From contig NZ_CP016474.1 of NCBI RefSeq assembly GCF_001693255.1, positions 1,196,661 through 1,260,660 of the forward strand: a stretch of DNA of 64,000 bases, read 5' to 3'. The notes beneath the pieces were generated by a model, which had not been told where the DNA came from, made no database searches, and was given only the letters and a program-made list of their open reading frames with translations. Origin of the DNA: Picosynechococcus sp. PCC 7003 (GTDB lineage: Bacteria > Cyanobacteriota > Cyanobacteriia > Cyanobacteriales > MRBY01). Below, piece by piece: positions 9,682-18,801 of this stretch; position 1 is the first letter of the stretch; every line of letters begins with the position of its first letter. The position numbers were made by a program, and so were the translations under genes.

Positions 9682-10155
9682 ATGGCACTTCTGACCACCG
9701 GCAAAAGCTTTACCCGCACCGTAGAAAAGTCTGGCGCAGTTGCAGTCTATGCTCCCCTTGAGGGTGGTTTCGAAGGTCGCTATATGCGTCGTTTGCGTAG
9801 TTCTGGCTATTCGGTGGTGAATTTGACGGCGCGGGGTTTAGGAGATGTGGCCGCTTATTTAACGCAATACCACGGGATTCGTCCTCCCCACCTGGGTAAA
9901 AAGGACATTGCTGGCAGTGGGGCGGCGGTGGGCCTCCGGTATTATGTGCCGGGGATTGCGAGCTACCAGTTAGAAAATCTCCCCCAAAAGAGCAAAGGAA
10001 TTATTCTCTGGATCATTGAAGGGTTTGTGCTCTCCCGCCAGGAACAGGAATACCTTGTGAGCCTGACCCAAGAAAATCCTCAAATTAAGGTCGTCATCGA
10101 AATGGGGGGCGATCGCCAATTTTCCTTTAAGCCCTTGGCTGACCTCTTGGTTTAG
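9682..10155 (+). CDS. ndhN: NAD(P)H-quinone oxidoreductase subunit N
   Basis: A 157 aa stromal-side subunit of the photosynthetic complex I (NDH-1), which takes electrons from ferredoxin to plastoquinone for cyclic electron flow, respiration and CO2 uptake. NdhN is specific to cyanobacteria and chloroplasts. Recognised by the whole sequence: the MALLTTGKSFTRTVEKSGA start, EGRYMRRLRSSGYSV, and the region RPPHLGKKDIAGSGAAVG. Length fits the family. It ends directly against the stop of the convergent MFS gene, with no spacer for a separate terminator. Confidence 0.95.
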   Translation: MALLTTGKSFTRTVEKSGAVAVYAPLEGGFEGRYMRRLRSSGYSVVNLTARGLGDVAAYLTQYHGIRPPHLGKKDIAGSGAAVGLRYYVPGIASYQLENLPQKSKGIILWIIEGFVLSRQEQEYLVSLTQENPQIKVVIEMGGDRQFSFKPLADLLV

Positions 10156-11339
10156 TTAGAGAGCCGGGCGTAATTTTAAGTAACCATACAAAGCAGTTAC
10201 GCCCACCACAATGCCAACGACGATCAAGCTGCCATTGAGTCCCCACAGCAACGTTGCCCCATTGGCGATCGCCGCCAGCCCAATAAACAGCAACCGAAAC
10301 GCAAAGCTATTCAGGGAAATCAGAGTCGCCCGTAGGTTTGAGGGAATTCGTGCATTGAGATAGCTCAAAACCAGCGGGGTGTTGCAGCCCCGCACAAGAT
10401 AAATCACGACAATTAATAAAATCCCCCAGAGATTTTCAATCAGGCCCATGGTGATGTAGGCGATCGCCATACATCCGGGCAGCAGCGCAAATAAGCGGCG
10501 GTAGGAAAACCAGCGGACGAAGGTATGAATGCGCCAAGAAATGAGTGCCATTGCCCCGTGGAATAGTAACCAAGCCCAGCCCAGTTGGGTCAAACCTAGG
10601 CCCGGTCTACAAGATATTCCTGGGAAACCCACACCACTAAAAAAGAACCACAACTTAAGGATGCCGAAAAGAGCAGCAGCCACCGGAGCGATCGCCTTTC
10701 CTGAAAAATTGCCCGAATTTGCGGCAACAAAGTACGCCAGCCCGGTGTTTTTTCTGGGTGCTGCTGGGGCGGTTCCCGGAGCGTCAACGCCAACCCCAGG
10801 TAAGCGCCAATGCAGAAAGTTTGCAAATAAAACGGATAGCGCAGATCCCACTGGGCGACCCAAGCACCCATGAGACCACAAACCGCTTCTGTAATACCCA
10901 TAATCGCCACCCCTTTCCCTTCCCAGGCTGCATATTTGTCAGTCCGGCCAAGGGCAAGCAAACTCTCATAGGCGATCGCACTATCGGCTCCAGAGATTAA
11001 ACTACCGCCAATTCCTGCCAAAATTTCCGCCCCCGCAAACCAGCTAAAACTCCCTTGGGTGCAATAAATCAGCCAGCCTAGCAACCACAAGCATGATCCC
11101 AAAACTAAGCTATTTTTACGGCCAAAGCGATCGGCAAAATAACCCGAAGGAATTTCCCCCACAAAGATCGCCGCTGACAAAATCGCCTTGAGGGCGATCG
11201 CCTGGACAATGGATAAACCCTGGGATTCGTAAAACAGCACGATGACTGGAATTGGAAACCAAGCAGATTCAAGGCCCTTGAGCAGCCAGAGGGTTGTTGA
11301 ATTTTTAGCGATTGGTTCCGCTGGTCTTAAGTGCCCCAT
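10156..11339 (-). pseudogene. MFS transporter, interrupted by a -1 frameshift
   Basis: Two overlapping minus-strand reading frames together make one 12-helix major facilitator. The N-terminal part (11339 down to about 10600) holds the loop-2/3 signature GYFADRFGRKNSLV and ends in the wrong frame after VSQEYLVDRA. The C-terminal part continues in the other frame from about 10605 with LGLTQLGWAWLLFHG to the end. Adding one base near 10600, for example a fourth G in the CGGGCC stretch, gives YLVDRGLGLTQLG and joins both halves into about 394 aa. Either a recent inactivating deletion or a sequencing error explains this. The coding quality on both sides looks undamaged. Confidence 0.8.
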
Positions 11340-11769
11340 ATCCTGTTAAATACACCATTGGTTTTACCGAGTGTTGCGAAACTTCGATTTACATTGCTCG
11401 CCTCAATCGCCCAGCCTGTGTTTCCATTGGCAATTAAGAAACAATAAGCAATGACTGTCAATCATAAATCGTCACTACAATGGCAACAAATATTTCAATT
11501 TGCTTCAAAAGACCTCAAAAAATCCAAATCTCACCCTAGATAAACGTGTCTTTATCGGTTTAGAGGATGTCTAAAAAGCCCCTCACCCCCAACTTGTGGG
11601 GAACTGCTCAGATGTTGCGCGAATGAAGTTCCCTTGCATGGGGGATTTAAGGGGCGTCTTAACAACATTGGGATGACAACCGCTTAGACCTCTTCCAAAA
11701 AAGCAGTTTATCCAAGGTTTCTCTAAGACCCATCATCATTTATTTATCGATTTCTTGAACTGATTGATT
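11340..11769. other. 430-base intergenic region with a palindromic repeat
   Basis: Spacer between the divergent MFS pseudogene and the DUF4333 lipoprotein gene. It holds an imperfect inverted repeat at 11577-11656 (listed separately). No supported gene or RNA was found in the rest, which is AT-rich. Confidence 0.6.
11577..11656. repeat. Imperfect palindromic repeat (MITE/REP-like)
   Basis: About 80 bases with two arms of roughly 30 bases. The outer stem is GCCCCT / AGGGGC, then CCCCC / GGGGG, then an inner GGGAACT / AGTTCCC around a short centre. The right arm contains GGGGGATTTAAGGGG, related to the GATTTAGGGG motif of the two hairpins at 13608-13689. This suggests a dispersed non-coding repeat family, though only three members are visible here. 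Confidence 0.6.
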
Positions 11770-12339
11770 ATGATTCGTTTCACAAATCCTTTCTTACAGC
11801 CGTTACTACATACCATTGCGCCCCTGGCTGTGCTGACCTTAGCTGGATGTTCTTTCTCCGTCGAGGGCTTATCTTTTGGTTTTGGGAACAGAACCCTCGA
11901 TGATGAAAAACTCGAAACAGAAATCTCCCAGGGACTCACCGACCAAACGGGGTTAGTCACGACAACAGTCACTTGTCCTGAAGGTCAAGCCATCGAAGCG
12001 GGCAATGTGTTTAGCTGTGAGGCCGCCCTAGAAGGAGGGCAAACCCTTGCGATTCAAGTCACCCAAAATGATGACGAGGGCAATATCAATTGGAGTGCCG
12101 ATGAGGGCCTCGCAAATCTCCGGGGGTTAATCTCCAGTGAGGCTTTAGAAACACAAATCGCCCAAGGCATTGCTGAACAGTTAAACATCGAGGCAACCAT
12201 CGATTGTGGTGCTCCCTATCGGATCTTGCTCACCGGCGAAACTTTTAACTGCACGGCCACAGATAATTCTGGTAATTCGGCTTCTGTGGAAGTCACCGCC
12301 GAGGATGATGCGGGCAATGTGGTGTGGCGACTCCAGTAA
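11770..12339 (+). CDS. Lipoprotein with two DUF4333 domains
   Basis: About 189 aa. An N-terminal signal sequence ends in the lipobox LTLAGC (Cys near residue 27), so the protein is predicted to be a lipid-anchored envelope protein. Two DUF4333-like repeats follow. Each begins LETxI, contains a Cys pair (TCPEG...FSCEA and DCGAP...FNCTA) and ends in a GNxxW motif. The Cys pairs could form one disulfide per repeat outside the cytoplasm. Function is unknown. The frame also has a TTG two codons upstream (11764); the ATG at 11770 is preferred. Confidence 0.75.
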   Translation: MIRFTNPFLQPLLHTIAPLAVLTLAGCSFSVEGLSFGFGNRTLDDEKLETEISQGLTDQTGLVTTTVTCPEGQAIEAGNVFSCEAALEGGQTLAIQVTQNDDEGNINWSADEGLANLRGLISSEALETQIAQGIAEQLNIEATIDCGAPYRILLTGETFNCTATDNSGNSASVEVTAEDDAGNVVWRLQ

Positions 12340-12441
12340 ATTGCACTTGGAGATTTACATCACGCTCCAAAAGGCGATCGCCACCTTGTAAAATACCCAC
12401 TTAACCCTTGAGTTTTTTAACAGCAAGCACCTCAAAACATT

Positions 12442-13542
12442 ATGGACGCAACAACGCGGGTAGAACTGGGAGAAAATAGCTACGACATTGCGATCGCCAA
12501 AGGTAGCCTCCAACAGATCGGGACGTTTCTCCGCCCCCTCAACCTGGGTCAGAAAGTCTTGATTGTCTCCAACCCAGAAATCTATGGCCACTACGGCGAA
12601 ACCGTCGCAAAATCTCTCCAGGCCGCTGGCTTTGACGTTTTTACTCACCTAATTCCCGCTGGAGAACAGTATAAAAATCTGGCTTCCATTGAAAAAATTT
12701 ACGATACCGCCCTCGAAAATCGCCTTGAACGCGCTTCGACAATGCTGGCCCTTGGGGGTGGCGTCATCGGTGACATGACTGGGTTTGCGGCGGCTACTTG
12801 GCTCCGGGGCATTAACTTCGTCCAGGTACCCACAAGCCTATTGGCAATGGTGGATGCGTCCGTCGGCGGCAAAACAGGGGTCAACCATCCCCAAGGAAAA
12901 AATTTAATTGGCGCGTTCTACCAACCGAAATTTGTCCTCATCGATCCGACGGTGCTCAAAACTTTACCTGTGCGAGAATTCCGGGCGGGCATGGCGGAAG
13001 TGATTAAATATGGCGTGATTTGGGATGCTGATCTCTTTACCAAACTCGAAGCCGCTGAACAGATTAATAGCTACGAAACCATTGACCCCGATTTGCTGGA
13101 TTTGATCCTCGAGCGTTCCTGTCGAGCGAAGGCGGAAGTGGTTAGCCAAGATGAACGGGAATCGGGGCTGCGGGCGATTTTGAACTACGGTCACACCCTC
13201 GGTCACGCCGTCGAAAGCCTAACCCACTACGAAACCTTTGTCCACGGAGAAGGAGTCGCCATTGGTATGGCCTTAGCTGGGGCGATCGCCACCCGGATGA
13301 ATCTCTGGACGACTGTCGAAACCCAACGCCAAGATGCCTTAATCAAAAAAGCAGGTCTGCCCACCGAATGTCCGAATGATTTAGCGATCGCCAAGATTCT
13401 CGACACTCTCCAGAGCGATAAAAAGGTGAAGTCGGGGAAAGTGCGGTTTATCCTCCCGACCAAAATCGGCGAAGTTTTGATCACCGATCAGGTTACCGCC
13501 GACCTTATTACCGACGTTTTAGCGTCTGTTCCCGCCAGTTAA
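12442..13542 (+). CDS. aroB: 3-dehydroquinate synthase
   Basis: Second step of the shikimate pathway, converting DAHP to 3-dehydroquinate; NAD- and zinc-dependent, cytosolic. The 366 aa sequence shows the NAD-binding [16 protein letters not shown] (about residues 107-122), the loop [11 protein letters not shown], and the zinc ligands in GMAEVIKYG (Glu), [10 protein letters not shown] (His) and HGEGVAIGM (His). Length is normal. It starts 102 bases after the DUF4333 gene and is convergent with gshB; two hairpins lie between the two stops. Confidence 0.96.
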   Translation: MDATTRVELGENSYDIAIAKGSLQQIGTFLRPLNLGQKVLIVSNPEIYGHYGETVAKSLQAAGFDVFTHLIPAGEQYKNLASIEKIYDTALENRLERASTMLALGGGVIGDMTGFAAATWLRGINFVQVPTSLLAMVDASVGGKTGVNHPQGKNLIGAFYQPKFVLIDPTVLKTLPVREFRAGMAEVIKYGVIWDADLFTKLEAAEQINSYETIDPDLLDLILERSCRAKAEVVSQDERESGLRAILNYGHTLGHAVESLTHYETFVHGEGVAIGMALAGAIATRMNLWTTVETQRQDALIKKAGLPTECPNDLAIAKILDTLQSDKKVKSGKVRFILPTKIGEVLITDQVTADLITDVLASVPAS

Positions 13543-13607
13543 TGCCGCACAAACAGACGGCCATCAAGTCCTTTCTATCCAGAAGCAGTCATTGAGGGAA
13601 AAATCAA

Positions 13608-13639
13608 CTTTCCCCTCTGAAGGAAGATTTAGGGGAAAG
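13608..13639. repeat. Perfect 9-bp hairpin in the aroB/gshB spacer
   Basis: CTTTCCCCT pairs exactly with AGGGGAAAG around a 14-base loop. It is the first of two adjacent hairpins with the shared motif GATTTAGGGG. Located between convergent genes, it may act as a terminator in both directions, but it has no T-tract, so a repeat element is the safer call. Confidence 0.55.
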
Positions 13640-13645
13640 ATCAAG

Positions 13646-13689
13646 TCCCCCTGCCGAAGTCGGAGCTTTAGTGAGGAGATTTAGGGGGA
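13646..13689. repeat. Second palindromic element, overlapping the gshB stop codon
   Basis: TCCCCCT at 13646-13652 pairs with AGGGGGA at 13683-13689. A small inner palindrome (CCGAAGTCGG) sits in the loop. The right arm reaches into gshB and supplies its final Ser-Pro codons and TAA. It shares motifs with the elements at 13608 and 11577. Confidence 0.5.
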
Positions 13690-14649
13690 TGTCTGCGCCG
13701 CAACCCATTCGATCACTTGCTTACCAAGGGAGACCCCATCGAGGCGATCGGCTTCCCGGACACCTGTGGGACTGGTGACATTCACCTCCGTCACATAGCC
13801 GCCAATAATATCGAGGCCGACAAAATACAGCCCATCGGCCCTGAGTTGGGGGGCTAAGGTTGCGGCAATTTCCCGGTCGCGCGCTGTAATATTCACCTGG
13901 GCGATGCGACCGCCGACGGCCATATTGCCCCGGAAATCATCCCCCGTTGGAATCCGATTCACGGCCCCAATGGGTTCCCCATCTAGGACGATCAGACGCT
14001 TATCGCCTTCCTGGGCGGCGGGCAAAAATTCCTGTACCATCACCGGCTCTTTGCCTTGCTTGGTGCTGATTTCCACAAGGGAATTGAAATTGCGATCGCC
14101 TTTTTCGATAAGCAAAATGCCTTCCCCAGCTTTCCCACCGAGGGGCTTTAAAACGGCCTTGCCTTTAGCTGCGATAAATTGTCGCGCCACTGCTTTTTCT
14201 GTGGTGATAATACTGGCGGGAATCACCGTTGGGAACCGGAGGGCATAGAGTTTTTCGTTGGCGGCGCGGATCCCTTGAGGGTTATTTAACACCAGAGTTT
14301 TGGTGGGGATGAGCAAATCCAAAATGTAGGTGGCATAGAGGTAGGCGGCGGTCACGGGGGGATCGGTGCGCATAAAGACCGCGTTCATTTCCGTGAGGGG
14401 CAATAATTTCCGTTCTCCGAGGCGAAACCAATGTTCCTCAGCGATCCAGAGGCCATTTTCCAAACGCACTGGCTCTAATTCCACTGCCTGCACCGTTGCC
14501 CAGGCCTGATGGTCTACCACGCTCAACTGCTCCATGGTCGTAATCCAAACCTCATGGCCGAGGAGCTGGGCTGCTTCCATAAAAGCCACCGTCGTATCAT
14601 GGCAGGGGTCAAGGTTGGCAATGGGATCGAGGATAAAGGCCAGTTTCAC
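13681..14649 (-). CDS. gshB: Glutathione synthetase
   Basis: ATP-grasp enzyme joining gamma-glutamylcysteine and glycine to make glutathione, 322 aa, cytosolic. Features: the N-terminal KLAFILDPIANLDPCHDTT, the ATP-grasp region KAVLKPLGGKAGEGILL, VMVQEFLP, and the C-terminal GLDIIGGYVTEVNVTSPTG with metal-binding residues. The frame runs up to a GTG at 14682, but the GTG at 14649 gives the usual start (V/M)KLAFILDP and has AGGA about 11 bases upstream. The stop codon is provided by a palindromic repeat. It lies 75 bases after the gene ending at 14725 on the same strand. Confidence 0.93.
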   Translation of the reverse strand: MKLAFILDPIANLDPCHDTTVAFMEAAQLLGHEVWITTMEQLSVVDHQAWATVQAVELEPVRLENGLWIAEEHWFRLGERKLLPLTEMNAVFMRTDPPVTAAYLYATYILDLLIPTKTLVLNNPQGIRAANEKLYALRFPTVIPASIITTEKAVARQFIAAKGKAVLKPLGGKAGEGILLIEKGDRNFNSLVEISTKQGKEPVMVQEFLPAAQEGDKRLIVLDGEPIGAVNRIPTGDDFRGNMAVGGRIAQVNITARDREIAATLAPQLRADGLYFVGLDIIGGYVTEVNVTSPTGVREADRLDGVSLGKQVIEWVAAQTSP

Positions 14650-14724
14650 AGGGGGTTGCTTCCTAAACACAATGGAACCCACTGATCATAATCAATCGCC
14701 AATTGAAAAGGCAAAGGTTTGGCC

Positions 14725-15747
14725 TCACGCTAACTGGGCGATCGCCCCAGCAATCTCCAGAGCCAAAAACCGATCCAGAGCTTGATACATCCAGTGGATC
14801 GAACCTAAATCCCCTTGCTGGGTTGGCTGAAAACCAAGGGTGATCGCCAGTTGAGCATAGCTCGGATGGATAATCAAAGTATGCAGATCACAAAGATTGG
14901 GAAAATCTCCTTGCATTTTTCGTAACGTTTGCTGGGCATCCACCAGGAAAGTAAGTCGATAGGCCGTTAAATACATAGGATCAATCACCCAACTGCGAAT
15001 AAACACCGACACACAGGTTTCGTCGCCCACGGTGGCCAGGGTAAACGGATCAATTGCCGCCATCGTACTGAGGTGCAGCGCCTTCTTTGCGGGCCGAAAA
15101 AAATTGACATCGGAATGGGCAGCAGTCGGATAGAGCAGATAAAAACCCACCGGATTTTGATTATCCACACGCCTCAAAACCCGCATTCCCGTGGGATATT
15201 GTTGCCCCCATTGGCGCAACAGTCTGGCAATTCGGTGGGGCACCGCATCATTATTATTGTTCATCCAGTTGTAATTTACCGCGAGCAAATTTGCCACGGG
15301 AATCGCATCACAGCGGGGATTAAACTCCGCCAAAGTAAGGGAAGCAACTGTGTCGGTTTCGGGACTTAAAACCTGTTGCGGCAACGGCAAAATCTCAATG
15401 CAGGTGGTGTTGCCATCAAAATACTTGCGAATCAACCCCAGGGCCGCCAGCTTATCTAGCATCATGCCCGCGGCGCGATCGCCCCCTTTTTCTTGATCGC
15501 CATAGAACAATTCTGCTGCCTCCCGGTGGGTACAAATAATCGCCCCAAATTGGGTTTCTAATTCCTTTAAGGGGGATTGTAGCTGCGGCTCTTGCGCCAG
15601 TTTTGCCTTCACCAGGAGATAGATCCAAAGACGCAAAAAATATTCGGCCCGCACCCGTGTGAGGCCCACCACTTGCTTTAACTGGGTCAGCAAAGCTTGT
15701 TTTTGGACTGCGGGAAACCAGTGGTCAAGCTCTTGGAGGGTGATCAT
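14725..15747 (-). CDS. Uncharacterised protein: possible winged helix plus acetyltransferase-like C terminus
   Basis: A 340 aa protein I do not recognise by name. Residues 60-125 look like a winged-helix DNA-binding fold: ICTHREAAELF, a helix ending LDKLAALGLIRKYF, then a beta wing. The C-terminal third (about 200-335) has alternating strands and helices, including VGFYLLYP and LHTLIIHPSYAQLAITLGF, which resemble a GNAT acetyltransferase. No acetyl-CoA-binding R/Q-x-x-G-x-G/A motif is clear. No membrane segment. It is upstream of gshB on the same strand and may share its transcript. Function not assigned. Confidence 0.6.
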   Translation of the reverse strand: MITLQELDHWFPAVQKQALLTQLKQVVGLTRVRAEYFLRLWIYLLVKAKLAQEPQLQSPLKELETQFGAIICTHREAAELFYGDQEKGGDRAAGMMLDKLAALGLIRKYFDGNTTCIEILPLPQQVLSPETDTVASLTLAEFNPRCDAIPVANLLAVNYNWMNNNNDAVPHRIARLLRQWGQQYPTGMRVLRRVDNQNPVGFYLLYPTAAHSDVNFFRPAKKALHLSTMAAIDPFTLATVGDETCVSVFIRSWVIDPMYLTAYRLTFLVDAQQTLRKMQGDFPNLCDLHTLIIHPSYAQLAITLGFQPTQQGDLGSIHWMYQALDRFLALEIAGAIAQLA

Positions 15748-15923
15748 CGCTTTTTCTGTGGGGCTATCACTTCATCCTACTTCACCTTACTTCTGTGGAC
15801 TGCTTCCCATTGCAAAAAACTACGACACTCTACTGTGGCCTTGGGTTTGCTCATTGCGACTACAGAAAATCTTTACCGACAATGAAAGTAACAGAACATA
15901 AGTCACCATTGAGGTTCAAGATT

Positions 15924-16214
15924 ATGGCCACTCCTAAATTTGATGCCCCAGCCACCCACACCAACGCTTGGATTTTTCAAACCTGGCTAGCGTTTATTTT
16001 GTCCCTCAGTGCGATGGGCGTCGGCATTTATCTATTGCCCCTCAACGGCTGGATGAAAAGCTACCTAGGCATGGGGTTTGTTTTTTCGATTAGCTCCACC
16101 ATTAGCTTGGCGAAGACCACCAGGGATTTGGAAGAATCAAAACGGATTTTCAATCGGGTTGACGAGGCCAAACTCGAAAAATTGTTGGCAGAATATGATC
16201 CTTTCAATAAATAG
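15924..16214 (+). CDS. YiaA/YiaB two-helix inner membrane protein
   Basis: A 96 aa protein with two hydrophobic helices, about residues 15-35 (WLAFILSLSAMGVGIYLLP) and 45-60 (GMGFVFSISSTISLAKT). This is the YiaAB domain pattern, including the conserved KTTRDLEE after helix two. Its function is unknown; it is likely in the plasma or thylakoid membrane. The frame extends upstream to 15795, but the ATG at 15924 has GAGG at 15911-15914 and begins MATPKFD. It is convergent with glmS. Confidence 0.78.
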   Translation: MATPKFDAPATHTNAWIFQTWLAFILSLSAMGVGIYLLPLNGWMKSYLGMGFVFSISSTISLAKTTRDLEESKRIFNRVDEAKLEKLLAEYDPFNK

Positions 16215-16233
16215 GCATTGGCACCACAAAATT

Positions 16234-16257
16234 GGGGAGAATATTATGGCTCTCCCC
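16234..16257 (-). terminator. Putative terminator after glmS
   Basis: GGGGAGA and TCTCCCC form a 7-bp stem around a 10-base loop, between two convergent stops. On the minus strand it is followed by AATTTTG, a weak U-tract, which fits glmS termination. It could also act on the plus strand. Confidence 0.5.
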
Positions 16258-16294
16258 GGACTAAAAATGTTGGGCGATCGCCTTGATTTTGCTT

Positions 16295-18166
16295 TTATTC
16301 CACCGTGACAGACTTGGCGAGGTTGCGCGGTTGGTCCACATCTAAACCCCGTCGTGCGGCGATGTGATAGGAAAGGAGTTGGAGAGGGATCACCGCTAAC
16401 AGGGGCGACAAAATTTCGTCTACTGCGGCTACAGGTAACACCTCATCAAAGGTCTGGGTCGCTTCCGTATCATCTAGGGCCGTCACGCCGATCAAAAGGG
16501 CATCCCGCGCCTTCGCTTCCTGGGCATTGGAAATGACTTTTTCGTAAATATCCCCTGGCATGGCGATCGCCACCACGGGCACCTTCGCATCGAGGAGGGC
16601 AATGGGGCCATGTTTCATTTCCCCAGCCGGATAACCTTCGGCATGGATGTAGCTAATTTCCTTGAGTTTAAGGGCACCTTCTAGGGCAATGGGGAAATTA
16701 ATCCCCCGACCAATAAAAATAAAGTCCTGGGTATCAGCGAAGTTATGGGCCAGTTCTTCGATGCTTTTTTCTTGATCCGCCAGGATCGACTCAATTTGGG
16801 TTGGAATCTGCTGTAATCCGGTAACAATGTGCTGGAGTTTTTCAGGGGAAAGGGTTTGCCGCCGGGTTGCCAACTCCAGGGCCAGGAAATAAAAGCTCAT
16901 AAGTTGAGCCGTAAAGGTTTTCGTCGCCGCAACGCCAATTTCAATGCCCGCATGGGTATAGAGCACTTGGTCAACAAGGTGGGTGATCGTGCTTTCTGAA
17001 CGATTGGTAATGCCCAGGAGCCGAGCCTTGAGGTGATCGTTGTGGTGTAGACGACGCTCTTTTTCCATTTCTAGGGCGGCGATCGTATCGGCAGTTTCAC
17101 CGGACTGGGTCACGCCAATGGTCAAGGTATTGGCCATGATCGGTGAAGGAGAATAGCGAAACTCCGAGGCATAGTGCACAAAGGTGGGAATGCCGGCGAG
17201 TTGTTCGAGTAAATATTTCCCCACGAGGCTAGCGTGCCAACTGGTACCACAGGCGACAATTTGGATGTGGTCGATGTTTTCGAGAAATGTGGGGTCATTG
17301 ATACCGAGGTTGATCGGCTGGGCTACTTCGGGGTTGAGATAGACTTCGAGGTTGGTGCGCACCACCGCCGGCTGCTCATAGATTTCCTTGAGCATGTAGT
17401 GTCGGAAGCCTTGTTTCTCGACTTGGCCTGGGTTCCAGTCGAGGGTGCGGGGGGCTTTTTTGAGGCGATCGCCCGCAAAATTATAAATTTCCATCCCCAG
17501 GGGCGTCATCCGGGCCATCTCACCATTTTCGAGGGTCAGCACCGCCCGCGTGTGGGGGATTAACGCCGTAATATCCGAGGCACAGAAAAATTCCCCCTGG
17601 CCAAACCCTAGGGTCAAGGGTGCTTGCTGCCGGGCGACGATCAGCTCATCGGGATAGTCAACACAAATGACGGCGATCGCAAAGGCCCCTTCCAACCGTT
17701 GCACAGCCTTTTGTACCGCTGCGAGGAGGGGTTCCGGTTCAGATTTTGTCGTCTGGAGCACATCCGCAATCAGATGGGGAATGACTTCCGTATCCGTTTC
17801 CGACAAGAACACATAACCTTTGCCCTGGAGTTCTTCCCGTAGCTCTCGGTAATTTTCCACGATGCCATTTTGCACCACGGCCACCCGTTGCGCCATGTCC
17901 AAGTGGGGGTGAGCATTATGTTCTTCTGGTTTGCCATGGGTTGCCCAGCGGGTATGGCCAATACCAATGGTGGCGGGAATCGTATTTCCTTCTAATTTTT
18001 CCCGGAGCCGGTATAGCTTACCCTTCGCCCGTACCGAGTGAAGTTTTTCTTGCCAGATGGTGGCGATGCCCGCCGAATCATAACCCCGGTATTCCAGCCG
18101 TTCTAGGCCCGAGACCAGAATATCTGTTGCTGCTTGCGTGCCTAAATATCCCACAATGCCACACAT
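16295..18166 (-). CDS. glmS: Glutamine--fructose-6-phosphate aminotransferase (isomerizing)
   Basis: Makes glucosamine-6-phosphate from fructose-6-phosphate and glutamine, the entry to peptidoglycan and LPS amino sugars. The 623 aa protein begins MCGIVGYLG, where Cys2 is the glutaminase nucleophile after Met removal. The N-terminal glutamine amidotransferase type 2 domain includes GHTRWATHG. Two SIS sugar-isomerase domains follow, with CGTSWHAS and TQSGETADT, and later GRGINFPIALEGALKLKE. The C terminus is the conserved (D)QPRNLAKSVTVE. Standard length. No glmS ribozyme is seen upstream (only 77 bases to the next gene). Confidence 0.96.
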   Translation of the reverse strand: MCGIVGYLGTQAATDILVSGLERLEYRGYDSAGIATIWQEKLHSVRAKGKLYRLREKLEGNTIPATIGIGHTRWATHGKPEEHNAHPHLDMAQRVAVVQNGIVENYRELREELQGKGYVFLSETDTEVIPHLIADVLQTTKSEPEPLLAAVQKAVQRLEGAFAIAVICVDYPDELIVARQQAPLTLGFGQGEFFCASDITALIPHTRAVLTLENGEMARMTPLGMEIYNFAGDRLKKAPRTLDWNPGQVEKQGFRHYMLKEIYEQPAVVRTNLEVYLNPEVAQPINLGINDPTFLENIDHIQIVACGTSWHASLVGKYLLEQLAGIPTFVHYASEFRYSPSPIMANTLTIGVTQSGETADTIAALEMEKERRLHHNDHLKARLLGITNRSESTITHLVDQVLYTHAGIEIGVAATKTFTAQLMSFYFLALELATRRQTLSPEKLQHIVTGLQQIPTQIESILADQEKSIEELAHNFADTQDFIFIGRGINFPIALEGALKLKEISYIHAEGYPAGEMKHGPIALLDAKVPVVAIAMPGDIYEKVISNAQEAKARDALLIGVTALDDTEATQTFDEVLPVAAVDEILSPLLAVIPLQLLSYHIAARRGLDVDQPRNLAKSVTVE

Positions 18167-18243
18167 AAAATCAGGTCTCCCTACACGAAAAATGAGCCGT
18201 TACTATCCTATTATCTTTAACCTTGAATTTTTGTTTTTGTTCC

Positions 18244-18801
18244 CTAGAAACGGTCGGATTCTGGAACAGTAGTTGTTCCAGGCTGATTAAGGAAGAGATT
18301 TCCCGCCGCATCATTTTGATAAATACAGTTAATACTCGGTGATCCTTGTAGACTCCCGGTATAACCAAAGGTATTCATGCGCCGCTTACAGTCGTTGACT
18401 TGTTCTGAGGTGACGAGGTTTTGGCGTTCGAGAATCGCCCAGTTATTTTGCCGAATCACACAGCCTGGCTCCATCTGGGGTTGGGTGACAAAGACGTTGA
18501 AGGGATTTAAGGTCACAAAGATTTTCATGTCTGTCACGATGGCACTCGCACCAAATTGCTGACAAAGTTCAGCATCGGGGGCCTGGCGGTCAATTTCCAG
18601 GCGAGAATCAATACTTGTCGGGTTAAGATTGGTACTGGAGCTAAAGCCGATGCCCACCGTAACCCCTAGGACAAAAATTCCCCCAAACAATGCCAGAGTT
18701 GCATAGTTGAAGTTAAAGAGGGACTTTTTGGGTTCCCGTTCGGGATACCTCGGACGGTCGTAGGAAGGGCGATCGTAACGTGAACGAGTTTGACGTTTCA
18801 T
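18244..18801 (-). CDS. DUF3172 domain-containing protein
   Basis: A 185 aa protein with a basic, Arg/Tyr/Pro-rich N terminus (residues 1-25), one membrane helix (about 33-55: LALFGGIFVLGVTVGIGF), and a soluble domain with four Cys residues. The soluble part, with APDAELCQQFGASAIVTDMKIFVTLNPF written in two parts here, matches the DUF3172 family shared by cyanobacteria and plastids, as I recall it. Function unknown; likely a single-pass membrane protein with its domain outside the cytoplasm. Divergent from the HepT-like gene at 18915, with about 113 bases between them. Confidence 0.75.
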   Translation of the reverse strand: MKRQTRSRYDRPSYDRPRYPEREPKKSLFNFNYATLALFGGIFVLGVTVGIGFSSSTNLNPTSIDSRLEIDRQAPDAELCQQFGASAIVTDMKIFVTLNPFNVFVTQPQMEPGCVIRQNNWAILERQNLVTSEQVNDCKRRMNTFGYTGSLQGSPSINCIYQNDAAGNLFLNQPGTTTVPESDRF

